The notes under the pieces are model-generated. The model made no database searches. It was given only the letters and a program-made list of their open reading frames with translations, and was not told the DNA's origin. Source: Aromatoleum aromaticum EbN1 (lineage in GTDB: Bacteria; Pseudomonadota; Gammaproteobacteria; Burkholderiales; Rhodocyclaceae). From it: DNA of 64,000 bases. Location: NCBI RefSeq assembly GCF_000025965.1, contig NC_006513.1, positions 1,736,001 to 1,800,000 of the forward strand. Reading direction: 5' to 3'. The position numbers and the translations under genes were made by a program. Every line of letters starts with the position of its first letter. The first letter of the stretch is position 1. This document shows positions 1 through 8,673 of this stretch, in pieces.

Positions 1-173
1 GAAAGCACAGTGTTTCCCGCCGCTGTTCCACGAAAAAACGTCGTTCAAACAGTCTGTTACCGCCTGCGACGAGCGATCATGCGCCTCGCCTGCGCGGCAC
101 CGGCGCTGCCGTTGCGCTTTGCGCGGCATAATCCGGCCGACGGTTTCATCCACTCGCAACGGAGCCGGACGGC

Positions 174-1382
174 ATGGCGACAGGCGACGACAGCAGCACC
201 AGCGCGGCGCGCCGCATTCCTCCCGGCATCTGGGCGCTGGGCTTCGTGTCGATGCTGATGGACGTGTCGTCGGAGATGATCCACGCGCTGCTGCCGATCT
301 ACCTCGTCACCACCCTCGGCGCCTCGACGCTCGCGGTCGGCTTCATCGAAGGGATCGCTGAAGCGACCGCGTCGATCACGAAAGTGTTCTCCGGCGCGCT
401 GTCCGACTGGTTCGGCCGCCGCAAGCTGCTCGCGGCGATCGGCTACGGGCTCGCGGCGTTCACGAAACCGGTGTTCCCGCTCGCCGAAACGCTCGGCTGG
501 GTCGTCGCCGCACGCTTCGTCGATCGCATCGGCAAAGGCATTCGCGGCGCGCCGCGCGACGCGCTGATCGCCGACCTCGCGCCGCCGCAGCTGCGCGGCG
601 CCGCGTTCGGGTTGCGGCAGTCGCTCGACACCGTCGGCGCCTTCGTCGGCCCGCTGCTCGCAGTCGGGCTGATGTGGCTGACGTCCGAGAACATCCCGCT
701 GGTGTTCTGGGCCGCGGTCGTGCCGGCTTTCGGCGCGTTCGCGCTGATCGTGTTCGCGGTGCACGACGCGCCGCGACCCGCCGGAGTCGATATCGTGCGC
801 AAGCCGCTGTCGGCCGCCGAGCTGCGGCGCCTGCCGGCCGAATACTGGTGGACCGTCGCGCTGTCGGCGGTGTTCACGCTCGCGCGCTTCAGCGAGGCTT
901 TCCTCGTGCTGCGGGCGCAGGAAATCGGCGTCGCGGCGACTCTCGTGCCGTTCGTGCTCGTGCTGATGAATGTCGTCTACGCGCTGTCGTCGTACCCGGC
1001 CGGCGTGCTCGCCGACCGCTTCGACCGCCCGCGGCTGCTCGCGCTCGGCTTCGCGCTGCTGGTCGCCGCCGACTTCGCGCTCGGCCTCGTCGACGGCCTC
1101 GCCGGGCTCGCGCTCGGGCTCGTGCTGTGGGGACTGCACATGGGGATGACGCAAGGCCTGCTTGCGGCGCTGGTCGCTGACGCAGCCCCGGCTGCGCTGC
1201 GCGGCACCGCATTCGGCCTGTTCAACCTCGTCGGGGGGCTCGCGCTGCTCGCCGCGAGCGTCATCGCCGGCGCATTGTGGGACGCCTATGGTTCCGCCAC
1301 GACTTTTGTCGCCGGCGCTGCGTTCGCGGCAGTCGCGCTCGTCGGCCTGCTGCCGCTGCGCGGCCGCCGGCGAGCGTCCTGA
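174..1382 (+). CDS. MFS transporter
   Basis: A 402-residue, very hydrophobic protein of the length expected for a 12-helix major facilitator. The N-terminal half carries the family's cytoplasmic loop signatures: SDWFGRRK after helix 2 (near residue 80) and DRIGKGIRGAPRDA near residue 120. A central hydrophilic loop follows at about residues 195-215, and a second DRFDRPR loop lies near residue 280. The ATG at 174 is preceded by GGAG about 10 bases upstream. The substrate cannot be read from the sequence. The gene stands alone and converges with tpx, with three bases between the stops. The family is secure; the role is unknown. Confidence 0.85.
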   Translation: MATGDDSSTSAARRIPPGIWALGFVSMLMDVSSEMIHALLPIYLVTTLGASTLAVGFIEGIAEATASITKVFSGALSDWFGRRKLLAAIGYGLAAFTKPVFPLAETLGWVVAARFVDRIGKGIRGAPRDALIADLAPPQLRGAAFGLRQSLDTVGAFVGPLLAVGLMWLTSENIPLVFWAAVVPAFGAFALIVFAVHDAPRPAGVDIVRKPLSAAELRRLPAEYWWTVALSAVFTLARFSEAFLVLRAQEIGVAATLVPFVLVLMNVVYALSSYPAGVLADRFDRPRLLALGFALLVAADFALGLVDGLAGLALGLVLWGLHMGMTQGLLAALVADAAPAALRGTAFGLFNLVGGLALLAASVIAGALWDAYGSATTFVAGAAFAAVALVGLLPLRGRRRAS

Positions 1383-1385
1383 TGT

Positions 1386-1886
1386 TTACTTCAGCGCGGC
1401 GAGCGCCCCGGCGTAGTCGGGCTCGTCCTTGATCTCGCCGACGAGCTGCGAATGCAGCACGCGGTCGTTCTCGTCGAGGACGACGACGGCGCGCGCGGCA
1501 AGCCCTTTCAGCGGTCCCGACGCGATCTCGACTCCGTAATCGTTCAGAAACTCGCGCCCGCGCAGCGTCGACAGCGTGACGACGTTGTCGAGACCTTCAG
1601 CGACGCAAAAGCGCTTCGCGGCAAACGGCAGATCGCCCGAAATCACCAGCACGACGGTGTTGTCGAGCTTGCCCGCTTCAGCGTTGAACTTGCGGGTGGA
1701 CGTCGCGCAAGTCGGCGTGTCGAGGCTCGGTACGATGTTCAGCACCTTGCGCTTGCCGGCGTACTTGGCGAGCGTGACCTCGGCGAGGTCGGCGCCGACC
1801 AGCGACAGCAGCGGCGCGGTGTTGCCCTTCTGCGGGAAATTGCCGGCAACTTCGATCGGATTGCCGCCCAGTGTAACTTTGCTCAT
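1386..1886 (-). CDS. tpx: Thiol peroxidase Tpx (2-Cys peroxiredoxin)
   Basis: A 166-residue peroxiredoxin of the Tpx class, which reduces hydrogen peroxide and alkyl hydroperoxides with thioredoxin as electron donor. The peroxidatic cysteine is Cys60 in [12 protein letters not shown]. The resolving cysteine is Cys94 in KRFCVAEGL, which is the spacing expected for an atypical 2-Cys Tpx. The N-terminal [10 protein letters not shown] and the GNTAP segment also fit the family. An AGGAGA ribosome site precedes the ATG. The gene is monocistronic and convergent with the MFS gene. Other oxidative-stress genes (oxyR, degP) lie in the window but are not adjacent. Confidence 0.95.
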   Translation of the reverse strand: MSKVTLGGNPIEVAGNFPQKGNTAPLLSLVGADLAEVTLAKYAGKRKVLNIVPSLDTPTCATSTRKFNAEAGKLDNTVVLVISGDLPFAAKRFCVAEGLDNVVTLSTLRGREFLNDYGVEIASGPLKGLAARAVVVLDENDRVLHSQLVGEIKDEPDYAGALAALK

Positions 1887-2082
1887 CGTTTGTCTCCTGT
1901 ACCTGGGGTAGTCATGACATGCGGTGACGAAGGCGCGTCGGACCTAGTCTAGCCGCGAAAGCTGCAGAGGGGAAAGGCGCGAAGGCGTCGGCGCATTTCC
2001 TACCCCGAATAATTTCTTCGGTGCGGATGGTCCACGCCTAGAATCAAAGTTCCGCAGATCGGCGGCCACCTGGAAAACCTTG

Positions 2083-3738
2083 ATGAATCCATCTACCGGG
2101 ACAACCGGACGACCCGTTTCCCATCGCGCGACAGCGGCGTCGCTGCTGGCGGGCATCACGCTTCTGGCACTGCCTGCGGTAGCGGCCGCAGAGGACTTCC
2201 GCTACGTCGTCCGCCCGGGCGACAACCCCTGGAACCTCACCCGGCGTTACCTGAAGAGCATCGACTACTGGCCGCGCATCCAGGAGTACAACCAGATCCA
2301 GAACCCGAAGGCGATCCCGCCGGGAACCATCCTGCGCATCCCGGTGGCGTGGATGCGGGCAGAACAGGGTACGGCGCGGGTCGTCGACGTCCAGGGCGAA
2401 GCGCAATTGCACCGTGAAGGCGCGCCTGTCGCAATCACGCCCGGCATGGCGCTCACACGCGGGACGGTGATCCGCACCGGCGAAGCCAGCAGCCTGTTGC
2501 TCGAATTTTCCGACGGCAGCCGCAGCCTGGTAGGCGAGAACTCCGAAGTGCGCGTGGGCAATATCAGGCATCTGAAAGCCTCCGACGCGCAGCAGGTCGA
2601 ACTGGAACTGCGGCGGGGGCGCCTGGAGAACGAGGTCGAGCCAGCGCGCAAGGCAGGCGGGCGCTACAGGATCCACACGCCGGCAGGCGTCGCCGCCGTG
2701 CGCGGCACCGAGTTCCGCGTCGCCACCTCCGAGGCCGGGATGCGCGCCGAGACCCTGCGCGGGGAAGTGGCGCTGCGCAATCGTCGCGGCGAAGTCCGCT
2801 TGCGCGCCGGTACCGGTTCGCTGGCCACACCCGGCCAGGCGCCCCAACCGCCGTCGGGCCTGCTTGCCGCCCCGCAGCTCGAGACGCTGCCGGCACGGAT
2901 CGAACGCCTGCCGTTCGCGCTGGCCTTCCCGGCGATTGCCGGGGCGCAGCGCTACCGCACTCAGCTCGCGCCGCCGGGAGCACCCGCTGCAGTCGCGTCC
3001 GACCGGCTCGGCACCGCACCTGCGGCACTCGGCCGCGCCGACCTCGCGGACGGTACCTATCGCATGCGCGTGCGCGCGATCGATGCCCGCGAACTCGAAG
3101 GACTGGACGCCGAGCGCGAGATCGTCGTGGACGCGCGTCCCGAACCTCCTTACCCGAATCTGCCGGTTCAGGACGGCGTCGCGATCGACGAACGGATCGA
3201 ATTCCGCTGGACGCGCAGCATCGAACCGGGGCACTACCATTTCCAGCTCGCGGCCGACGAGCAGTTTCAGACGCTGCTGGCCGACCGCGAGCGCCTCGAC
3301 GAGCCCGGGCTGGTGGTCGACGCCGACCTCGCGCCGGGCCACTATTACTGGCGAGTCGCGCTGACCACCACCGACGAGGGACACGGCCCGTTTTCCGACG
3401 TGCAGCGACTGCGCCGCCCGCCGCCCGGCCCCGCCGCCGAAGCGGGCGAGGTGCGCGGCGGTCGCCTGGAGCTGCGCTGGAAAAGCGCCGGAGAGAACGC
3501 GCGCTACGAGCTGCAGCTGAGCCGGGACGCTGCCTTCTCCACGGCCGATTTCACGTTCGACGCGCAGCAAGCTGCGCTGTCGATCGAGACGCCGCCGCCC
3601 GGTGTCTATTACGTCCGCATCCGCACGCTCGAGCCGGACGGAACCGCCGGACCGTGGGGCAGGCCACAGCAGTTCGACGTTCCCCACAACTACTGGCCGG
3701 CGCTGTTGCTCCTGGTACCACTGCTCCTCATCCTATGA
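2083..3738 (+). CDS. LysM- and FecR-domain envelope protein
   Basis: A 551-residue exported protein. The signal peptide covers roughly residues 1-35 and ends LPAVAAAE. A LysM domain follows at about residues 38-90 (YVVRPGDNPWNL ... IPPGTILRIP) and suggests peptidoglycan binding. A FecR-type domain covers about residues 110-240 and includes VRGTEFRVA. The remainder looks like two or three fibronectin-like beta modules (about 265-520). A hydrophobic tail, NYWPALLLLVPLLLIL, ends the protein without a cytoplasmic domain. The ATG at 2083 is chosen; a TTG lies one codon upstream and the ribosome site is weak. The stop overlaps the start of the next gene as ATGA, so translation is probably coupled. 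A cell-wall sensor or scaffold role is inferred. Confidence 0.8.
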   Translation: MNPSTGTTGRPVSHRATAASLLAGITLLALPAVAAAEDFRYVVRPGDNPWNLTRRYLKSIDYWPRIQEYNQIQNPKAIPPGTILRIPVAWMRAEQGTARVVDVQGEAQLHREGAPVAITPGMALTRGTVIRTGEASSLLLEFSDGSRSLVGENSEVRVGNIRHLKASDAQQVELELRRGRLENEVEPARKAGGRYRIHTPAGVAAVRGTEFRVATSEAGMRAETLRGEVALRNRRGEVRLRAGTGSLATPGQAPQPPSGLLAAPQLETLPARIERLPFALAFPAIAGAQRYRTQLAPPGAPAAVASDRLGTAPAALGRADLADGTYRMRVRAIDARELEGLDAEREIVVDARPEPPYPNLPVQDGVAIDERIEFRWTRSIEPGHYHFQLAADEQFQTLLADRERLDEPGLVVDADLAPGHYYWRVALTTTDEGHGPFSDVQRLRRPPPGPAAEAGEVRGGRLELRWKSAGENARYELQLSRDAAFSTADFTFDAQQAALSIETPPPGVYYVRIRTLEPDGTAGPWGRPQQFDVPHNYWPALLLLVPLLLIL

Positions 3739-6581
3739 ACCCGGCCCGCGCCGCCCGAGCGCTTGCAAGCCGCGCCGGCTGGCTGTTCGCGATGCTGCTG
3801 GCCTGCATCACGCTGCCCGCCGGCTGGGAACCGCTGCAGCGCCTCGACCTGCTCGCCTACGACGCGATCGAGCCGATCTTCCGCCTGCAGGGCACGCCCG
3901 TCCGGTCGGCGATCGTCGCGATCGACGAGACCAGCCTCGCGGCACTCGGTCGCTGGCCGTGGAACCGCGGTGTGCATGCCGAAGTGGTCGATCGCCTCGC
4001 CGAAGCGGGGGTCGCGGCGATCGGCGTTTCGATCCTGTTCGCCGAACCCGGGCCGGGCGACGAGCGGCTCGCCGACGCGATGACGCGTTCCGGTCGAGTC
4101 GTGCTGGCCGTTGCGCCGCGGGCCGCAGAACACGGCGCGAGCGGCGTCCTCGAAGTACGGCCGACGCCCGAACTCCGCGCCCACGCCGCCGCCCTCGGCC
4201 ACGTCGACGTCGAACTCGATGCCGACGGCCTGGCGCGCCGCATTTTCCGCCGTGCCGGCAGCAGCAGCCCGCAGTGGGATGCTCTGGCGCTCGCGACGCT
4301 GCGCATTGCGGGTCGCAACAACGAAGCAAGCAGTCTCCCGACCCACGAAGCCTGGCTGCAATCCGCTTCACCGATCTGGAGACGGGAAGGCGAAATGCTT
4401 TTGCCCTACCCGGACGAGCGCGGCGCGCCCATCGCAATTTCCTATATCAGGCTGCTCGAGCAGCCCGCGCTCGCGGACCAGTTGCGCGACAAGGCGGTCT
4501 TCATCGGCACCACTGCGAGCGGTCTCGACGGTGCCTTGGCGACCCCGGCCTCGTCGCAGCACGGGTCGATGGCCGCGGTGGAATTCCACGCTCGCGCGTA
4601 CGAAGCCGTGCGCAACGGCCAAGTCTATCGCTCCGCCGCCCCCACGCTGACGCTGGCTCTGACGCTGCTGTTTCTCGCCGTGCCCGCCCTCGTCCACCCG
4701 CGCCTCGACATCGGCCGCGCGATCGGCCTGGGCAGCCTCGTTCTGCTGCCGCCGCTCGCCAGCGGCTTCGTACTCGCCCGGACGCAGCTGTGGATTCCCC
4801 CCGCGGCGGCCACGATCGGCTTCATCATCGGCTACCTTGGCTGGTTCGCCGTCGATCTGCGGCGCAGCCGGCGCGGGCTGCGCCACGCGAGGCAAGACGC
4901 CGATGCGACGCTGCGCTCGATCGCGGATGCCGTCGTCACCGTCGACGACGATTGCCGCATCGTCCTGATGAACCCGGTCGCCGAGCGGTTGACCGGCTTG
5001 CCGCTCGCCGGGGCGCAGCAGCGCCGTCTCGGCGAGCTGCTCGATACCTTCACCGAGCAGCGGGCGCAGATCGACGAAACCCTCGGCGTCTGCCTGCAAC
5101 AGCGCCGGATGATCCGTCTGCCGGAGCCGATCGCGTGGCGCATGCCGGACGGGACCGTGTGCGCGTTGCGGCTGACGATCTCCCCGATCGGTGAACGGGC
5201 CGAAGGGGCGGTGCTGGCGTTCAACGACGTCACCGAAGCGCTCGCTGCCACTTCGCGGCTGGAACACGAGGCCACGCACGATACCCTCACCGGGCTGCCC
5301 AACCGCGCGTTGCTGCTCGACCGCCTGCACCACGCGCTCGCGCAGGCCGACCGCCGGTGCACCATGATCGCGCTGCTGTTCGTCGATCTCGACCGCTTCA
5401 AGCGCATCAACGACAGCCTCGGCCACCATGCTGGCGACCGCGTGCTCGAAATCGTCGCCGAGCGTCTCACAGCGGCGGTGCGCGGTGGCGACACGGTGGC
5501 GCGCTGGGGCGGCGACGAATTCGTTGTGCTGATGGAGAACCTCGACGACCAGCCGGCCGTCGCCGCGATCGCGCACAAGATGATCGAGCTGCTCGAGCGC
5601 GACGTCGAAGCCGAGCCCGGCACCAACCTCGCGCTGTCGTGCAGCATCGGCATCGGCGTCGGACCGCGCGACAGCGCCGATGCCGGGACACTGCTGCTGA
5701 TGGCGGACCGGGCGATGTATCGCGCCAAGCGCCAGGGCGGGGGCAGCTACACGTTCTATTCTCCCGAAATGAACACCTGGTCGCGCGACCGGCTGAAGAT
5801 GGAAAGCGCATTGCGCGCGGCGCTGCAGAACCGGGAGTTCGAACTCCACTACCAGCCGCAGATCGACATCCGCAGCGGCCGGCTGGTCGGCCTCGAGGCG
5901 CTGATCCGCTGGCGGCGGGCGGACGGCGAGCTGATCCGGCCCGATGCCTTCATCCCCGCCGCGGAGGAAAGCGGGCTGATCCGCGGCATCGGCGACTGGG
6001 TCATCCGCGAGGCCACGTCGCAGGCCGCGCGGTGGAAGTCCGAAGGCCTGCTGCCGGTGCCGCTCGCCGTCAATGTCTCGGCGCAGCAGTGCTCGGACAT
6101 GAATGTCGTCGATACGATCCGCAGCGCGCTCGAGGACAGCGGCGTTGCCCCGGCGATGCTCAAGATCGAGCTCACCGAATCGACTGCGATGCACGACGCC
6201 GAACGGGTCGCCGAGCTGCTGAGCAGCATTGACCGGCTCGGCGTCGGCGTCGCGGTCGACGATTTCGGCACCGGCTACTCCTCGCTGTCGCTGCTCAAGC
6301 GTTTTCCGATTTCGGAACTGAAGATCGACAAGAGCTTCGTTCACGACATCACCAGCGACGCCGACGACGCCGCGATCGTGCGCGGCACGATCGCGCTCGC
6401 GCACAGCCTCGGCATGACGGTGGTCGCGGAAGGGGTCGAAACGCAGGCGCAACTGCGCTTCCTCGCCCGCCATCGCTGCAACATCGCGCAGGGCCTGCTG
6501 TCGTCGCCGCCGCTGCCGGCCGACGAAGTGCGCAACTGGCTCGAAGCGAGCGCACCCGGCCTGCGGCGCACGGCGCCGTAG
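3735..6581 (+). CDS. CHASE2-PAS-GGDEF-EAL c-di-GMP signalling protein
   Basis: A 948-residue membrane protein. An N-terminal hydrophobic segment is followed by a periplasmic CHASE2 sensor (about 30-300) and three closely spaced transmembrane helices (about 303-374). A PAS domain lies at about 385-500, GGDEF at about 510-690 and EAL at about 695-940. The cyclase motif GGDEF is intact, with the product-inhibition site RGGD five residues upstream. The phosphodiesterase side retains EAL (GLEALIRW), NVSAQQ, ELTES, DDFGTGYSSL and KIDKSFV. Both activities are therefore possible, and the net direction cannot be predicted. The start overlaps the LysM/FecR gene as ATGA, which suggests that protein feeds the CHASE2 sensor. 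Confidence 0.92.
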   Translation: MNPARAARALASRAGWLFAMLLACITLPAGWEPLQRLDLLAYDAIEPIFRLQGTPVRSAIVAIDETSLAALGRWPWNRGVHAEVVDRLAEAGVAAIGVSILFAEPGPGDERLADAMTRSGRVVLAVAPRAAEHGASGVLEVRPTPELRAHAAALGHVDVELDADGLARRIFRRAGSSSPQWDALALATLRIAGRNNEASSLPTHEAWLQSASPIWRREGEMLLPYPDERGAPIAISYIRLLEQPALADQLRDKAVFIGTTASGLDGALATPASSQHGSMAAVEFHARAYEAVRNGQVYRSAAPTLTLALTLLFLAVPALVHPRLDIGRAIGLGSLVLLPPLASGFVLARTQLWIPPAAATIGFIIGYLGWFAVDLRRSRRGLRHARQDADATLRSIADAVVTVDDDCRIVLMNPVAERLTGLPLAGAQQRRLGELLDTFTEQRAQIDETLGVCLQQRRMIRLPEPIAWRMPDGTVCALRLTISPIGERAEGAVLAFNDVTEALAATSRLEHEATHDTLTGLPNRALLLDRLHHALAQADRRCTMIALLFVDLDRFKRINDSLGHHAGDRVLEIVAERLTAAVRGGDTVARWGGDEFVVLMENLDDQPAVAAIAHKMIELLERDVEAEPGTNLALSCSIGIGVGPRDSADAGTLLLMADRAMYRAKRQGGGSYTFYSPEMNTWSRDRLKMESALRAALQNREFELHYQPQIDIRSGRLVGLEALIRWRRADGELIRPDAFIPAAEESGLIRGIGDWVIREATSQAARWKSEGLLPVPLAVNVSAQQCSDMNVVDTIRSALEDSGVAPAMLKIELTESTAMHDAERVAELLSSIDRLGVGVAVDDFGTGYSSLSLLKRFPISELKIDKSFVHDITSDADDAAIVRGTIALAHSLGMTVVAEGVETQAQLRFLARHRCNIAQGLLSSPPLPADEVRNWLEASAPGLRRTAP

Positions 6582-6597
6582 CCGTAGCCGTTATCCC

Positions 6598-6615
6598 GGC
6601 GCGACCGGCCGCGCC
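6598..6615. terminator. GC-rich hairpin between convergent genes
   Basis: A perfect 6-bp inverted repeat, GGCGCG-accggc-CGCGCC, lies in the 108-bp space between the converging GGDEF/EAL gene and the formate dehydrogenase gamma gene. There is no U-tract on either strand, so intrinsic termination is only a possibility. Nothing else is recognisable in this space. Confidence 0.25.
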
Positions 6616-6689
6616 TGGCCGCTTCTGTCCGTCGGTTCCTTCGCCCACTTCGTCCCGATCTCATGGGGATGGCGGAGCGGGCCCGGGCA

Positions 6690-7817
6690 TCAGCGGCCGG
6701 GCAGTTTGCCGGCCTTCATTTCGTCATGCCACAGGGCATGGTGCTCCTTCGCCCAGGCCTCGTCGACGTAGCCGGTCCGCATCGCCCGGTACGCGCCTTC
6801 CAGGCCGATCGTGCCGAGGTAGATGTGGCCGAACGACAGCGCGATCAGCAGGATCGACGCCGTCGCGTGGATGACGTTCGCCCATTGCATCGTCACCCGG
6901 AGCTGGCCGAAGTTCGGGAAATCCAGCACCAGTCCCGAGCCGGCGACGATCAGGCCGAGAAACGCGACGCCGCCCCAGAACCACGCTTTCTCGCCGAAAT
7001 TGAAGCGCCCCGACGGCACGTGTTCGCCGCTTATGAAGCCGCCTCCCTTGCGGATCCAGACACGGTCGCTCGCCTCCCAGAGGTTGTCGCGGGCGAAGGC
7101 GATGATCATCAGCACGGTGAACATGAGGAACACCGGCCCGATGTAGTTGTGGATGTTCTTGCCGACGACGAGCAGCACGCCGAGCGCGTCATGTCCGAGC
7201 AGCGGGGCGACGAAATGCTTGGCGAACAGGATCGCGAGCCCGGTGACGGCGAGCAGCACGAAAGTGATCGCGGTGCCCCAATGGACGACCCGCTCGAACA
7301 CGCTGAAGCGCTGGATGCGGTGCCCGGTTGGCGCGGCGTGCAGCCTGATCATGCCTTTCACGGCGTAGAACACCGCGAGCGCGAGCAGCACGACCAGCAG
7401 CAGGACGCTGCCGTACTGCTTGATCGGGCCGTTGCGCAGCTGACGCCACGTGTTGCCTTCGCTCTGGATCAGCACGCCGGTCTCCGGGCCGCGCACCGTC
7501 GTGAAGAACTCTTCGCCGGAGCGCGCCTGGCGCCACATCGGGGCGTCGTTCAGCGGTCCGGCGCGCTCCCGCTCGCGCTGCCGCGTCTGTTCACGCTGCC
7601 CGGCCTGTTCGCGCTGCCGGACTTGTTCGCTTTGCCGGATCTCTTCACCTGGCTGGAACTCTCCGCGCTGCCGAGTCTGTTCGCGCAGCTGGCGTTGCTG
7701 CTGTTCGCCGCCTGGCTCGGCTTGCGCCAGCACGGCCGGCGCGGCCAGCGCAAGCAGCCACAGCGCGAGCGCCAGCAGCACACCGCGGCCGTTGCGCCGC
7801 ATGAAGCTCGTGCTCAT
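6690..7817 (-). CDS. Formate dehydrogenase gamma subunit (cytochrome b556)
   Basis: A 375-residue membrane subunit that passes electrons from the Fe-S subunit to the quinone pool through b-type haems. A signal-like helix (about residues 11-32) is followed by a Gln/Arg/Glu-rich repetitive stretch (about 33-80). Four further helices start near residue 125. Candidate haem histidines are in ERVVHWGT, GKNIHNYIG and SFGHIYLG. The protein ends with a cytoplasmic tail containing KEHHALWHDEM. The start at 7817 is fixed by GAGGAG just upstream, inside the end of the preceding lipoprotein gene. It is the last gene of the formate dehydrogenase set. The repeat-rich N-terminal extension is unusual (see findings). 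Confidence 0.92.
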   Translation of the reverse strand: MSTSFMRRNGRGVLLALALWLLALAAPAVLAQAEPGGEQQQRQLREQTRQRGEFQPGEEIRQSEQVRQREQAGQREQTRQRERERAGPLNDAPMWRQARSGEEFFTTVRGPETGVLIQSEGNTWRQLRNGPIKQYGSVLLLVVLLALAVFYAVKGMIRLHAAPTGHRIQRFSVFERVVHWGTAITFVLLAVTGLAILFAKHFVAPLLGHDALGVLLVVGKNIHNYIGPVFLMFTVLMIIAFARDNLWEASDRVWIRKGGGFISGEHVPSGRFNFGEKAWFWGGVAFLGLIVAGSGLVLDFPNFGQLRVTMQWANVIHATASILLIALSFGHIYLGTIGLEGAYRAMRTGYVDEAWAKEHHALWHDEMKAGKLPGR

Positions 7818-7827
7818 CGCGCTCTCC

Positions 7828-8055
7828 TCACTCGACCCGCTGGTATTCGTTCTGGCTGCGGACGCGGTCGTGCAGCGCGCGCTCCCAGGCCGCCTTGTCG
7901 CCGTTGAACGCGCCACCTTCCCACGGCCGCGCATCGGCCTTGCCTTCGTACCTGCCCTGCTCGTACCGCGCGACCTGCGGCTCGTCGCTGCAGCCGGCAA
8001 GGAGCAGGAGCACGGCCACGGCAGCCGGCAGACTGAGCGGAAAACGCGGTTTCAT
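7828..8055 (-). CDS. Small lipoprotein of the formate dehydrogenase operon
   Basis: A 75-residue protein with a charged N-terminus, a hydrophobic core and the lipobox LLAGC (Cys22), so it should be lipid-anchored after export. The mature part is only about 53 residues, hydrophilic and rich in Glu, Arg and Tyr, ending RSQNEYQRVE. I know no domain in it. Its ATG overlaps the stop of the Fe-S subunit gene (ATGA), and the ribosome site of the gamma subunit lies at its end. It is therefore embedded between two structural subunits. A role as a periplasmic accessory or assembly factor of the formate dehydrogenase is inferred from position only. Confidence 0.8.
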   Translation of the reverse strand: MKPRFPLSLPAAVAVLLLLAGCSDEPQVARYEQGRYEGKADARPWEGGAFNGDKAAWERALHDRVRSQNEYQRVE

Positions 8056-8657
8056 TTCGCTTCCTCCTTGTCCTTGCCATACGCCGTCATCCAGCCCCAC
8101 GCCTCGAACCCTTTGCCGCGCCGCAGCGCGCGTTCGCGGAAGATGTCGGAAAGCTCGGCCGCGTCGCCGGCGAGCAGTGCTTTCGTCGAGCACATCTCGG
8201 CGCACAGCGGCAACTTGCCGGCGGCGAGCCGGTTGCGGCCGTACTTCTCGAACTCGGCGTCGGAGTGGTTTTCTTCCGGACCGCCGGCGCAGAACGTGCA
8301 TTTGTCCATCTTGCCGCGCGCGCCGAACGCCGCCGGGCCGTTCGGGAACTGCGGCGCGCCGAACGGACAGGCGTAGAAGCAGTAGCCGCAGCCGATGCAA
8401 CCGTCCTTGTCGTGCAGCACGACGCCTTCCTCGGTGTGATAGATCACGTTCGTCGGACACACCGCGATGCACGGCGCGTCCGAGCAGTGCATGCACGCCA
8501 CCGACATCGAGCGCTCGCCCGGCACCCCGTCGTTGATCGTGACGACGCGTCGGCGATTGATGCCCCACGGCACTTCGTGCTCGTTCTTGCAGGCCGTGAC
8601 GCAGCCGTTGCATTCGATGCAGCGCTCGGCGTCACACAGGAATTTCATGCGTGCCAT
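8052..8657 (-). CDS. fdh3B: Formate dehydrogenase beta subunit, four [4Fe-4S] clusters
   Basis: A 201-residue ferredoxin-like subunit that wires the molybdopterin subunit to the cytochrome b. It has four cysteine groups: CIECNGCVTAC, CMHCSDAPCIAVCP, CIGCGYCFYACP, and a split group CTFC ... CAEMC. This is the usual four-cluster layout. Unlike the E. coli FdnH/FdoH subunit it has no C-terminal membrane helix, which places it in the FDH3 type. A strong ribosome site (GGGAGGGGAAG) precedes the ATG. The gene sits 16 bases after the alpha subunit and overlaps the lipoprotein gene by four bases. Confidence 0.94.
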   Translation of the reverse strand: MARMKFLCDAERCIECNGCVTACKNEHEVPWGINRRRVVTINDGVPGERSMSVACMHCSDAPCIAVCPTNVIYHTEEGVVLHDKDGCIGCGYCFYACPFGAPQFPNGPAAFGARGKMDKCTFCAGGPEENHSDAEFEKYGRNRLAAGKLPLCAEMCSTKALLAGDAAELSDIFRERALRRGKGFEAWGWMTAYGKDKEEAK

Positions 8658-8673
8658 CTTCTTCCCCTCCCGA

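Noticed and set aside
57-1154. Long minus-strand open frame opposite the MFS gene
   Set aside because: It is a composition shadow: rich in Arg, Glu and His with no domain, while the plus-strand frame has clear MFS motifs.
6576-6593. GCCGTA triple repeat after the CHASE2 gene
   Set aside because: Only two to three copies, at the stop codon; too short to be meaningful.
7560-7720. Repeats resembling a CRISPR array
   Set aside because: They are in-frame, degenerate and tandem without spacers, and encode a Gln/Arg/Glu-rich protein segment.
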